From positions 1 through 53,045 of the forward strand of contig CAJUCQ010000067.1 in NCBI GenBank assembly GCA_910584905.1: a DNA stretch of 53,045 bases. Reading direction: 5' to 3'. The notes below the pieces were generated by a model that was not told the DNA's origin, did no database searches, and saw nothing but the letters and a program-made list of their open reading frames with translations. Position numbers and translations under genes: made by a program. The DNA is from an uncultured Muribaculaceae bacterium (lineage in GTDB: Bacteria; Bacteroidota; Bacteroidia; Bacteroidales; Muribaculaceae). Of the stretch, positions 16,421 through 24,263 are shown piece by piece; position 1 is the stretch's first letter, and the number at the start of each line of letters is the position of its first letter.

Positions 16421-17926
16421 TTATTCGCGCGCGGTGCCGCCTTCGATGAGAGCTTCGGGCGGAGCTATGAGATAGAGGTTCTTGCGGGCGCGAGTCACGG
16501 CCGTGTAGAGCCAACGGTACAGCTCCAAGCCCAATGCTTCGGCCGGGATGTAGCTCAGGTCGATGAATACGTTGCGCCATTGTCCGCCCTGAGCCTTGTG
16601 GCAGGTGACGGCGTAGGCGAATTTTACTTGCAGGGCATGCCAGTAGGGGTTTGAGGCGAGGGCTCTGAGGCGGGCGTCGGCGGGGGTGTCCGGGGCGAAG
16701 AGGGCGGGGTCGTAGAGGATGCCGTAGTAGAGATTGCTGTACTGTTCGCTGCTTAGGGCGGCGTTTTCGCTGTAGAGGCCGTCGAGGATTATCTTTGTGT
16801 CGAAGGTGACGGCCTCGCCTATGGTGACGGCGACGTCGGCGAAGCAGATGCCGTATTTGGTTTCGGTGCCGTAGACCTTTTCGACGCGGAGGATGTCGCC
16901 GTTGGCTATGAAGTCGACGCCTTTGGGCTTGGCTCCCGGGAAGTAGTGGTTTTTTGCCACGATAAGAAGGTCGTCGGGCGAGAGCCGTTCTTCGCGGTAT
17001 AGCACTTCGTTGCGGACGCCGAGGTTGAATTCGAGTGCCCGACGGTTGCTGCGGGTGATGATGATGGTTTCGGACATGCCGTCTTCGCGGAAGGCGCGGT
17101 CGACGAGTTCGGGGAGTTCGTCGCTCTCGGTGATGAGCCTTACGTCATCAAGCCCTCGAGCGCGCAGGTGAGGAATGAATTTGTCGGCGCTGTCGGCGAC
17201 GGCGTTCTCGTCGGCGGCTTCGGCGCAAGCCCGGGCGCAGGCGAGCATGGCTCGGCGCAGGCGAGTGGCGTTGAAAAGGATGCCGGAGTCGGCGGCTTGG
17301 CGCGCGGTCTCGGTAAGGGTGGCCGCGCTCACCCTCAGGCCGTAGCCGCGGAGCACGTCGGGGTTCATGGCCGGCGAGCGCTGCGAGCCAACGGGAGGTA
17401 GCTGGGCCGTGTCGCCGACGAGAATCATGCGGCAGTTCGTGCCGGAGTAGACGTAGGTGACGAGGTCTTCGAGGAGGCCTCCCGAGCCGTCGCCCCCGAT
17501 CATTGAAGCTTCGTCGACGATAAAGACCATGTTCGAGGCGGTGTTGTCGCGTGTAATTGCCGGAGCTCTCCCGCCCTGAGCCACGGGGCCGTCACCCGGG
17601 GCGCCGCCCGAGGGGCTGTGGCGGTAGATTTTTCGGTGGATTGTCCATGCGGGGTGTCCTCCCGAGTTGGCCGAGAATACTTTTGCCGCGCGCCCGGTGG
17701 GTGCCATGAGCATACATTTCACTCCCGAAGCCTCCAGCATGCGCACGAGCGCGCCGGTAAGCGATGTTTTGCCCGTGCCGGCATATCCGTTAAGGATAAA
17801 CACGACGTTTTCGCGCGGCGATGCGCAGAAGCGGGCCAGCGCGTGGGCCACGCATCGCTGCTGCACGTTAGGAGTGTATGGCAATAGCGAAAGCATTTCT
17901 TCGGCAAATTCTTCGGGGGGCAACAT
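16421..17926 (-). CDS. SF1B DNA helicase, RecD2/Dda-like
   Basis: A 501-residue ATP-dependent helicase of the RecD/Dda (SF1B) type, moving 5' to 3' on DNA by family analogy. Motifs seen are GYAGTGKTS (Walker A, about 47-55), MLMAPTGRAAKVF (Ia), IVDEASMIG (Walker B/II), ILVGDTAQLPPVGS (III), then in the C-terminal half YAVTCHKAQGGQW (V) and LYTAVTRARKNLYL (VI). It lacks the N-terminal region of long RecD2 proteins, so it resembles the compact single-gene helicases common in Bacteroidetes. Start is ATG 17926; an upstream TTG adds six codons. A role in replication-fork or recombination repair is likely. It is transcribed alone from the minus-strand promoter at about 17969. Confidence 0.88.
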   Translation of the reverse strand: MLPPEEFAEEMLSLLPYTPNVQQRCVAHALARFCASPRENVVFILNGYAGTGKTSLTGALVRMLEASGVKCMLMAPTGRAAKVFSANSGGHPAWTIHRKIYRHSPSGGAPGDGPVAQGGRAPAITRDNTASNMVFIVDEASMIGGDGSGGLLEDLVTYVYSGTNCRMILVGDTAQLPPVGSQRSPAMNPDVLRGYGLRVSAATLTETARQAADSGILFNATRLRRAMLACARACAEAADENAVADSADKFIPHLRARGLDDVRLITESDELPELVDRAFREDGMSETIIITRSNRRALEFNLGVRNEVLYREERLSPDDLLIVAKNHYFPGAKPKGVDFIANGDILRVEKVYGTETKYGICFADVAVTIGEAVTFDTKIILDGLYSENAALSSEQYSNLYYGILYDPALFAPDTPADARLRALASNPYWHALQVKFAYAVTCHKAQGGQWRNVFIDLSYIPAEALGLELYRWLYTAVTRARKNLYLIAPPEALIEGGTARE

Positions 17927-17961
17927 AGCGAAAAATGGTGACAAATATGTTCAATAAGGTG

Positions 17962-17969
17962 CAAAAATA
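17962..17969 (-). promoter_or_regulatory. Promoter -7 element of the helicase gene
   Basis: TATTTTTG on the minus strand, 36 nt before the ATG at 17926. No clear -33 element is visible at the usual distance. Confidence 0.5.
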
Positions 17970-18008
17970 CGAAATTATTCCATGACGAGTGTTTTTATGA
18001 GGGAAAAG

Positions 18009-18040
18009 TTTGCGGATTAAAATCATAAATGCTATTTTTG
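18009..18040 (+). promoter_or_regulatory. Promoter of the secreted protein gene at 18093
   Basis: TTTG at 18009-18012, 20-bp spacer, TATTTTTG at 18033-18040: a full consensus match. The leader would be about 45 nt. Confidence 0.75.
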
Positions 18041-18092
18041 CGACTAAACACATAAATCAAGTGTCATCACAATCATTAATCCATCACACAGC

Positions 18093-19358
18093 ATGAAGAA
18101 ATTCTACACAGTGCTCTCCGCTCTCGCATGCGGTGCGTTCATGTCGGTAACGGCCGGCACGACACTCCCCTCACTGAAGGCATCGAACTTACAGGAGTCC
18201 CAAACCGCAGACTACACCCTGCACACCACGATTGAGAATCTTACGCTCTCAACCGAAGCGCGTCCTGCCCGCGTTGCCGCCCGCGCCGCTCAGGCCACGA
18301 CGTCTGATTTTGTCAATGACCTTTACCTCAGCGAAAGCTATGGTCTCATAGAAAGCCATAACGGCTGGGCTACCGACGGGCTCGCGGCTTTCGAAGCCGG
18401 CGCAGGCAACGAAGTGACCGTCTACAGTTTCCTCGGCATGGACGCCGCTTTCAAAGGCACTTTCTCGCCTGAAAACTCCACGCTCACCATCCCCACCAAG
18501 CAGGTTTTCGACCTTCAGCTTCAGAGCGGCACCATCAAGGCCACCTTCCTTATGCTCGATGTAACGACGAAACCCTATAAGATTGTCGACGATGATATCG
18601 TGCTGAGCTACAATAAGGACGAGAGATATTTCTACTGGATGGGCGAATCCCAAGCCACGGCCCAAGGTTCGAGCTTCAAAAAGGTTCTCGGTCTCTGCCG
18701 CGCCGAGTTTATCGAGACCAATGTGTTTACCAGCGCGTTTGACTTCATCGGCGCCATCGAGATGAACGCCGTGAACAATATCATGACATTCTTTGACGCC
18801 AATGCAGAGTCGCAGTCCGGCTGCTATATCTATGCGGCCAAGAACGATGAAGGACTCAGCGTTAACAATTTCCTCGGAGCCGGTTTCGCAAGCCCCATAC
18901 AGTTCACGCTCGACGCTCAGGCGATGACCGCGACGGCTACCAAGCAGGTGGTGGTTTCGGACGGCACGACGCCCTACTATCTTATGACAGCCGCTCTTGA
19001 CGGCGATAAGGTTGTCGGCAACACGACCGTAACGTTCGGCGCACGCAAGGTAAACTTCACCGACGAAAATGATAATCCCGTAAGCGAAGGCTATGTCCTC
19101 TCCAGCGGCGAACAGGACATTATCGTCGTTGCTCCCGACCCCATCACAACATTCGCATTTATGGGTAGTGCGGTGAACGTCCAGCTCGAAGGCATGGACC
19201 TCTTCGGCAATGCCGGTGTCAACGGTGTTGTGGTTGAAGATGTTGAAAACGCTCCCGTCGAATACTACAATCTTCAGGGTATGAAGGTGGCAAATCCCGA
19301 ACACGGCATCTACGTCCGTCGTCAGGGCTCGCGCATCGAGAAGGTTCTCGTGAAGTAA
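18093..19358 (+). CDS. Secreted protein with Y-x-L-Q-G C-terminal tail, function unknown
   Basis: A 421-residue exported protein with a signal peptide (about 1-21, ending VTAG). The body (about 70-370) is predicted beta-rich and resembles no enzyme I recognise; it contains paired strands such as ESYGLIESHNGWATDG and repeated D-x-x-A-K-G/T-F steps. The C-terminal 35 residues carry VEYYNLQGMKVANP, then GIYVRRQGSRIEKVLVK. That arrangement is shared with the proteins at 31238 and 49712 and resembles the last strands of type IX secretion sorting domains. Export to the surface or medium is therefore likely. It has its own strong promoter (18009-18040) and its own terminator (19405-19442), so it is monocistronic. 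Confidence 0.8.
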   Translation: MKKFYTVLSALACGAFMSVTAGTTLPSLKASNLQESQTADYTLHTTIENLTLSTEARPARVAARAAQATTSDFVNDLYLSESYGLIESHNGWATDGLAAFEAGAGNEVTVYSFLGMDAAFKGTFSPENSTLTIPTKQVFDLQLQSGTIKATFLMLDVTTKPYKIVDDDIVLSYNKDERYFYWMGESQATAQGSSFKKVLGLCRAEFIETNVFTSAFDFIGAIEMNAVNNIMTFFDANAESQSGCYIYAAKNDEGLSVNNFLGAGFASPIQFTLDAQAMTATATKQVVVSDGTTPYYLMTAALDGDKVVGNTTVTFGARKVNFTDENDNPVSEGYVLSSGEQDIIVVAPDPITTFAFMGSAVNVQLEGMDLFGNAGVNGVVVEDVENAPVEYYNLQGMKVANPEHGIYVRRQGSRIEKVLVK

Positions 19359-19404
19359 ATCCCATGCCGCCGGACTTGTTCCGACGAGCATAAAATACAA
19401 TCCG

Positions 19405-19442
19405 GGGAGGCAGACACAATCAGGCGTGTCTGCCTCCCTTTT
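19405..19442 (+). terminator. Terminator of the 18093 gene, overlapping the ogt 3' end
   Basis: A perfect 13-bp stem (GGGAGGCAGACAC 19405-19417, GTGTCTGCCTCCC 19426-19438) followed by TTTT. The right arm and loop contain the last codons and stop of the convergent ogt gene. Confidence 0.85.
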
Positions 19443-19950
19443 CCATTGCCTCGCGCTCAAGGCGCAGAAGAAAGCGCTTGGCGTCGAGGCCTCCGGCGTA
19501 GCCCGTCAGCTCGCCTGATGCGCCGATAATGCGGTGGCACGGAATGACGACCGAGAGGGCGTTTGCCCCGGCGGCGGCGGCGACGGCTCTCAGGGCCGAG
19601 GGCCTGCCGATTGACTCCGCAAGCTGCGAATAGGAAATGCACCTGCCGTATGGCACTGACATTATAGACTGCCATACGGCTTTGCGGAAGGGAGTTCCGG
19701 CCGCAAGAATATCAAGCGGAAATTCGCGGCGCAGCCCTTGGAAGTATTCATCAAGCCCGTCGGCGGCGTGCTCGATTACGGCGGATGTTCCCTCGATGAC
19801 AGAGGCATCAAGAAGGCGTCCGAGCCGTTCGGCCGTTGCGTCGGCGCGGCCTCCGGCAGTCCAGTCGCACATACAAAGTTTGGAGCCGAGGCTGCCGAGC
19901 AGGAGTTCACCGCAGGGCGAGGCGTAGTTTTTTATGATTATGTGGTCCAT
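19420..19950 (-). CDS. ogt: Methylated-DNA-protein cysteine methyltransferase
   Basis: A 176-residue O6-alkylguanine-DNA alkyltransferase, which transfers methyl groups from O6-methylguanine to its own cysteine. The active site is VVIPCHRIIG with the acceptor Cys138; YSQLAESIGRPSALRAVAAA supplies the DNA-binding helix-turn-helix and the arginine finger, and LTGYAGGLDAKRFLLRLE closes the domain. Start ATG 19950 is preferred over the upstream extension to 20001, which has no recognisable sequence. Its 3' end shares DNA with the terminator of the convergent gene. Confidence 0.95.
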   Translation of the reverse strand: MDHIIIKNYASPCGELLLGSLGSKLCMCDWTAGGRADATAERLGRLLDASVIEGTSAVIEHAADGLDEYFQGLRREFPLDILAAGTPFRKAVWQSIMSVPYGRCISYSQLAESIGRPSALRAVAAAAGANALSVVIPCHRIIGASGELTGYAGGLDAKRFLLRLEREAMEKGGRHA

Positions 19951-20070
19951 AAATAAAGGCGTCGGATGTTGCTGATGCAAAGTTACTGAAAATATGCGCA
20001 ATAGAAGTGCTGTTCGCGAAAAATGCGAGTTGCGCGACTATCGGACGGTGCGACTTCCGCCGAAAAGTCG

Positions 20071-20078
20071 TATCTTTG
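20071..20078 (+). promoter_or_regulatory. Promoter -7 element of the thiamine-uptake operon
   Basis: TATCTTTG about 20 nt upstream of the riboswitch. No convincing -33 element is visible. Confidence 0.55.
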
Positions 20079-20095
20079 CGGTGAAATTTAATTTT

Positions 20096-20195
20096 TTAGG
20101 GGTGCGACGGCGCAAGGCATGGCCCGGAGGGGCCGGCCGCCGAAGCTGAGATTATACCCTTTGAACCTGATCCGGGTAATACCGGCGTAGAGAAA
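20096..20195 (+). promoter_or_regulatory. TPP riboswitch (THI element)
   Basis: The aptamer landmarks occur in order: GGGGTGC at 20099, the variable GC-rich arm, GCTGAGA at 20145, ATACCCTTTGAACCTGATC (20153 onward), then GGGTAATACCGGCGTAGAG ending near 20193. This is the thiamine pyrophosphate riboswitch. The aptamer ends only about 10 nt before the ATG at 20204, with no separate terminator hairpin between, so TPP binding probably blocks translation initiation of the receptor gene. Confidence 0.97.
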
Positions 20196-20203
20196 ACAAA
20201 ATT

Positions 20204-22438
20204 ATGACGAAGAAATCCTTCTTCATCGCAGCAGGGCTTGCCATGTGCGTGCCCGTGTATGCGTCCGGCGCCGAGAGCGCCGACTCCTCGGTTATCAATC
20301 TTCAGGCTGTGGAGGTGCTTGCCAACCGCGCTGGCGCCACTACGCCCGTGGCGTTTACGAATGTGCGCAAGGCAGAGCTTGAGCGCTCCAACGACGGGCG
20401 CGACATGCCTTATTTGCTGTCGATGACGCCGTCGGTTCTCGCTACCGGCGACGCCGGGGCGGGAATGGGCTACACGTCGCTACGACTTCGCGGCTCGGAT
20501 GCCTCGCGCATCAATATCACGGCCAACGGCGTGCCCGTCAATGATGCCGAGAGCCATCGTGTCTATTGGGTGAATATGCCCGACATAGCGTCGAGCGTGC
20601 GCGACGTGCAGATTCAGCGCGGGGCCGGTACCAGCGCAAACGGCGCCGGAGCCTTCGGCGGCTCGGTCAATCTCGTCACCGATGCGCCGTCGTTCGACCC
20701 CTACGCCGAGTTCGCCGGCAGCTACGGCATGTATGCAACCAACAAGCAGACCCTGCGCGTCGGCTCGGGGCTTCTCGGCGACCACTGGAGCGTCGACGCC
20801 CGCCTGAGCCATGCGGGGTCCGACGGCTATATTGACCGCGCTTTCTCCAAGCTTTGGAGCTATTTCGGGCAGGTGGCATGGGTCAACGACGGGACAAGTC
20901 TGCGTCTGCTGGCCTATGGAGGCAAGGAGCAGACCTATATGGCATGGGATTATGCCTCGCGCGAGCAAATGGAGAAGTACGGGCGCCGCTACAACCCCTG
21001 CGGCGAATATACCGACGACGAAGGCCGGACGGCATATTACCCGAATCAGACCGACAATTACGTGCAGCATAACTTCCAGCTCCATTGGGGGCAGGACCTC
21101 GGGCGCGGCCTGCATCTCAATCTCGCCCTCCACTACACCAAGGGCGACGGATACTACGAACAGTATAAGACGCGGCGCACGCTGACCGAATACGGGCTGA
21201 AGCCCTTTGTCGATGCCTCCGGCACGACCGTCACCAAAAGCGACCTTATCCGCGACAAGAGTCTCGACAACGGTTTCGGAGGCGGCGTGTTCTCGCTGTC
21301 GTGGCGCCGCGGTCGGGTAGATGCCGTTTTAGGCGGCGCGCTGAGCAACTACCGCGGCCATCATTTCGGCACGGTCGAGTGGGTGCGCAACTACGTCGGC
21401 CCTATCAACCCTTCGCAGGAGTATTACCGCCATATCGGCGAAAAGCTAGACGGCAATATCTACGCCCGCGCCAACGTTGACCTCGGACGAGGATTGAGCG
21501 CTTTCGCCGATATGCAGTGGCGCGGAATAGACTATCGCATCGACGGCACCTCGGATAATATCGACTATGCCGCGGGCAAGCAGCAACAGCTCGACATCCG
21601 CCGCAAATACAGTTTCTTTAATCCCAAACTCGGGCTCAACTGGACGCCCGGCGCGGCCCATCGGCTCTTTGCATCGTGGAGTGTGGCCCATAAGGAGCCT
21701 ACCCACGACAATTTCACTGACGCCGACCCCGGTCACATGCCCGAGGCCGAACGCATGTTCGACTACGAGGCGGGCTACACATTCACGCATTCGCTCGTCA
21801 CGGCAGGCGTGAATCTCTATCTGATGGACTATCGCAATCAGCTCGTTGTCACGGGGCAACTTTCCGACACGGGCAACCCGTTGAGTGTAAACGTGCCCGA
21901 CAGCTACCGCGCCGGTGTCGAGTTTCAGTTGGCGGTGCGTCCGCTGAAGTGTCTGACGTGGCAGTTCAACGCCACGCTGTCGCGCAACCGCGTGAAGAAT
22001 TTCGTGGAGTATATCTACGAGAACGAGGAGAGCAATCCCATTGCCGTCGACTGCGGCGACACGCCCATCGCGTTCTCGCCATCGTTTATGTTCAACAACG
22101 CTTTTGAATTCAGGATGCGGGGCTTTGACGCCGCTCTCGAAAGCCACTACGTGGGCAAGCAGTATATGACCAACGCGCGAGTAGAGGAGCAGACGCTCCC
22201 GGCCTATTTTGTCAGCGACCTGCGTCTGGGCTATACCTTCCGCGGCCTTCTGCGTCTGCGCGAGGTGCGTCTCGGCGCCACGGTCTATAACATTTTCAAC
22301 GCCCGCTATGAGAACAACGGCTATGCCGGCTCGGGCTATTATGTCGGCGACGACGGCAAGCCCGTTATCTACCGCTACAGCGGGTATGCGGCGCAGGCCA
22401 CGGCTCACGTCATGGCTTCCGTAAATATCAAATTCTGA
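20204..22438 (+). CDS. TonB-dependent outer-membrane receptor for thiamine
   Basis: A 744-residue outer-membrane receptor with a signal peptide (ends VYASGA), a plug domain (about 35-155, with MPYLLSMTPSVLATGDAGAG, SLRLRGSDASRINITANGVP and a G-A-G-A-F-G-G-S-V-N-L end) and a 22-strand barrel finishing in the usual C-terminal phenylalanine (ASVNIKF). It lies directly behind a TPP riboswitch and 5 nt before a PnuC-type transporter, so its substrate is most likely thiamine or a phosphate ester of it, moved across the outer membrane with TonB energy. This receptor-plus-PnuT pairing under a riboswitch is known in Bacteroidetes. No carboxypeptidase-like N-terminal domain is present, unlike SusC-type receptors. 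Confidence 0.93.
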   Translation: MTKKSFFIAAGLAMCVPVYASGAESADSSVINLQAVEVLANRAGATTPVAFTNVRKAELERSNDGRDMPYLLSMTPSVLATGDAGAGMGYTSLRLRGSDASRINITANGVPVNDAESHRVYWVNMPDIASSVRDVQIQRGAGTSANGAGAFGGSVNLVTDAPSFDPYAEFAGSYGMYATNKQTLRVGSGLLGDHWSVDARLSHAGSDGYIDRAFSKLWSYFGQVAWVNDGTSLRLLAYGGKEQTYMAWDYASREQMEKYGRRYNPCGEYTDDEGRTAYYPNQTDNYVQHNFQLHWGQDLGRGLHLNLALHYTKGDGYYEQYKTRRTLTEYGLKPFVDASGTTVTKSDLIRDKSLDNGFGGGVFSLSWRRGRVDAVLGGALSNYRGHHFGTVEWVRNYVGPINPSQEYYRHIGEKLDGNIYARANVDLGRGLSAFADMQWRGIDYRIDGTSDNIDYAAGKQQQLDIRRKYSFFNPKLGLNWTPGAAHRLFASWSVAHKEPTHDNFTDADPGHMPEAERMFDYEAGYTFTHSLVTAGVNLYLMDYRNQLVVTGQLSDTGNPLSVNVPDSYRAGVEFQLAVRPLKCLTWQFNATLSRNRVKNFVEYIYENEESNPIAVDCGDTPIAFSPSFMFNNAFEFRMRGFDAALESHYVGKQYMTNARVEEQTLPAYFVSDLRLGYTFRGLLRLREVRLGATVYNIFNARYENNGYAGSGYYVGDDGKPVIYRYSGYAAQATAHVMASVNIKF

Positions 22439-22443
22439 CCCCC

Positions 22444-23031
22444 ATGGACTCAATCACTTTTGACAAAGCCGTCGAGCTGGCCGGTTTCATCACGGGACTT
22501 CTCTATCTCTACTGGGAGTACAAGGCCAACCGCTTGCTGTGGGTTGCGGGCCTGCTGATGCCGTGCATGTCGATGTGGGTCTACTGGCATGCGGGGCTGT
22601 ATGCCGATTTCGGCATGAACATCTACTATCTTCTGATGGCTCTCTACGGGCTTGTGGCGTGGGGTCGCCGCGACGCCGGCGGCGACAAGCCCGCGCTGAG
22701 GATATCGCATATCGGGAGGGGGCACCTCGCGGCCGTGTGCGCGCTCTTCGTGCCGGTCTATCTGCTGATAGCGTGGGTTCTCATACGCTTCACCAACAGC
22801 ACGGTGCCGTGGCTCGACTCGCTAACCACGGCCCTGTCGATGGCGGGCACGTGGATGCTCGCGCGCAAGTATATCGAGCAGTGGGTGGTGTGGATTGCCG
22901 TAGATATCGTGTCATTCGGACTTTATTTCTACAAAGGCATCCCGCTCTACGGAGTGTTGTATTTCGTGTACACGGTCATAGCCTTCTTCGGAATGGCCAA
23001 ATGGCGGCGCCTGATGCGGGCCGGCCAATAA
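22444..23031 (+). CDS. pnuT: PnuC-family transporter, probable thiamine transporter PnuT
   Basis: A 195-residue inner-membrane protein with about seven hydrophobic helices, of the PnuC family of facilitated vitamin transporters. Family marks are GLLYLYWEYKANRLLW near residue 20, MNIYYLLMALYGLVAW (about 60-75), and WVVWIAVDIVSFGLYFYKGI and YGVLYFVYTVIAFFGMAKWR at the C-terminus. Because it is cotranscribed with the receptor under a TPP riboswitch, thiamine is a better guess than nicotinamide riboside. A cytoplasmic thiamine kinase is often the third gene of such operons, but none is present here. Confidence 0.9.
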   Translation: MDSITFDKAVELAGFITGLLYLYWEYKANRLLWVAGLLMPCMSMWVYWHAGLYADFGMNIYYLLMALYGLVAWGRRDAGGDKPALRISHIGRGHLAAVCALFVPVYLLIAWVLIRFTNSTVPWLDSLTTALSMAGTWMLARKYIEQWVVWIAVDIVSFGLYFYKGIPLYGVLYFVYTVIAFFGMAKWRRLMRAGQ

Positions 23032-23192
23032 AAGCAACATGCAGCCACTCTCCCGAGCAACTGCATGCGATAACCTATGATTCACTTATACTTTCTGTCT
23101 TTTGATAAAGTCTGTCGGAAATCCGGCGCCATATCGGCGAGAGAGGCCCGCAGGTCTTATCGCTTGCAAAGTTAATCAAATTATTTGTTCAA
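23028..23192 (-). ncRNA. Candidate small RNA, antisense to the pnuT 3' end
   Basis: On the minus strand, a -7 element TAACTTTG (23174-23167) with a T-rich TTG element 15 bp upstream would start a transcript near 23162. The following 130 nt have no coding frame but fold locally: GATAAG near the 5' end can pair with CTTTATC, enclosing CGCC-GATAT-GGCG and CGGATTTCCG hairpins. The transcript would end in a hairpin CATGCAG/CTGCATG (23067-23061 with 23044-23038) followed by TTGCTTTTATT, which overlaps the pnuT stop codon. No known RNA family was recognised. Confidence 0.4.
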
Positions 23193-23260
23193 AAAGCTAA
23201 AAGAAGCTTAATTTAGATTTTGTTTGCAAAATTTTAGATTTAAGCGAGGCTCAGATGCAC

Positions 23261-23297
23261 AAAAAAAGAGCGGCGCTCCTGCGGGGGCGTCGCTCTT
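23261..23297 (-). terminator. Terminator of tRNA-Gln
   Basis: On the minus strand the stem AAGAGCGACGCCCC pairs with GGAGCGCCGCTCTT (one G-U), followed by a run of seven T residues (23267-23261). It begins 4 nt after the mature tRNA end. Confidence 0.88.
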
Positions 23298-23300
23298 CCG

Positions 23301-23371
23301 TAGTCTTACCAGGATTCGAACCTGGACAGACAGAACCAAAACCTGTAGTGCTACCATTACACCATAAGACT
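23301..23371 (-). tRNA. tRNA-Gln (anticodon TTG)
   Basis: A 71-nt minus-strand cloverleaf: acceptor AGTCTTA/TAAGACT with discriminator A, D arm TGGTGTAATGGTAGCA, anticodon stem ACAGG/TCTGT around TTTTGGT (anticodon TTG, reads CAA), and T arm CCAGGTTCGAATCCTGG. The 3' CCA is not encoded (CGG follows), so it must be added by the nucleotidyltransferase, unlike tRNA-Ala at 333-408. Confidence 0.95.
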
Positions 23372-23418
23372 GTCTGCGCATCACGCCGTGGAAAACATCC
23401 CTTCGGCGCTTGCGTCTG

Positions 23419-23449
23419 CAAAGGTAGTGATTTTTTTGCATATCGCAAA
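23419..23449 (-). promoter_or_regulatory. Promoter of tRNA-Gln
   Basis: Minus strand TTTG at 23449-23446, 19-bp spacer, TACCTTTG at 23426-23419. The precursor would carry a leader of about 40 nt, removed by RNase P. Confidence 0.75.
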
Positions 23450-23522
23450 AATTTTGTTCAACTTCCGCCTGAAATAATTGAAATTGGAGTATGGAAATGG
23501 CCGTAATATCGCGGGAATTTCG

Positions 23523-23530
23523 TACTTTTG
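23523..23530 (+). promoter_or_regulatory. Promoter -7 element of the divIC-mutS operon
   Basis: TACTTTTG, about 40 nt before the GTG start at 23572. No clear -33 element. Confidence 0.55.
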
Positions 23531-23571
23531 CATTATATAATCCCCCTGAAATCCCTTATTCCATCTCCGTC

Positions 23572-23898
23572 GTGAACGAAAGCGTACAGTCATCCATCTC
23601 GTGGGCAAAACGGTTTTTGCCGTTTTCGACCATCTTCATCCTCGCATTTGCCGGCTATATACTTTTAGTCGGCGACAACTCGCTTGTGATGCGCATGAAG
23701 TACGAGCATACAATCGACTCCCTGCGCATGGAGCTTGAGGCTCAGCGCGACACGATGCTTTATTTCCGCAGGCTCAACGGGAATATCACCCGCGATGCGG
23801 ACGCGATGGAGCACGTCGTGCGCGAGCAGTACAATATGAAGCGCGACAATGAGGAGGTATTTGTGTTCGACGGGGAGACTAAAGACACTAAGCGATGA
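23572..23898 (+). CDS. FtsB/DivIC-type septum formation protein
   Basis: A 108-residue bitopic membrane protein. A short basic cytoplasmic N-terminus is followed by one transmembrane helix (about 18-36, FSTIFILAFAGYILLVGDNS) and then a coiled coil (MKYEHTIDSLRMELEAQRDT) leading to the family end motif, here EHVVREQYNMKRDNEEVFVF, equivalent to the A-R-E-x-Y-x-M-x-x-x-x-E-x-x-x-x-x of DivIC/FtsB. It would join the FtsL/FtsQ-type complex at the septum. The GTG at 23572 is chosen because the longer frame starts upstream of the promoter. It overlaps the next gene by 4 nt. Confidence 0.82.
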   Translation: MNESVQSSISWAKRFLPFSTIFILAFAGYILLVGDNSLVMRMKYEHTIDSLRMELEAQRDTMLYFRRLNGNITRDADAMEHVVREQYNMKRDNEEVFVFDGETKDTKR

Positions 23899-24263
23899 AA
23901 GACAAATATTACAGCTCGATGGACGGCCTTGCGTCGGTAGGTCTCATTGTTTTTATGGTGGCGCTCACTCTTCCGAAGTGGCAGCCGGTGGAGGTTTACC
24001 GCTGGGTTGCCGCCTGCGGGGCTCTTATCCTGCTCGGGGCGAGAATATTCACGCGCTATACCGGGCCTGACATCAAATTGCGCCGTCTTGTGCGCATACA
24101 GATGTGGAGCGCGATATTTTTCTGCGCGGCCTCGGTGTTTCTCTTTGTTCCCGGCGGCACGCTCCGCGATTTCATCGCCTTCACGCTTGCCGGCGCCGCC
24201 ATCCAGATTTATACATCCATAGCAATCCCCGCACGCCGCAAAAAGCTCTCCGCCAATGGCTAA
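23895..24263 (+). CDS. Small four-helix membrane protein, unknown
   Basis: A 122-residue protein with four hydrophobic segments (about 9-27, 36-53, 70-88 and 92-110) and short basic loops, ending in a lysine/arginine-rich tail (IPARRKKLSANG). I do not recognise a named domain. Its start overlaps the divIC-like gene by 4 nt and its end overlaps mutS by 8 nt, so it is cotranslated with both. The position suggests an envelope role shared with the divisome gene rather than with mismatch repair, but this is only a guess from context. Confidence 0.72.
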   Translation: MKDKYYSSMDGLASVGLIVFMVALTLPKWQPVEVYRWVAACGALILLGARIFTRYTGPDIKLRRLVRIQMWSAIFFCAASVFLFVPGGTLRDFIAFTLAGAAIQIYTSIAIPARRKKLSANG

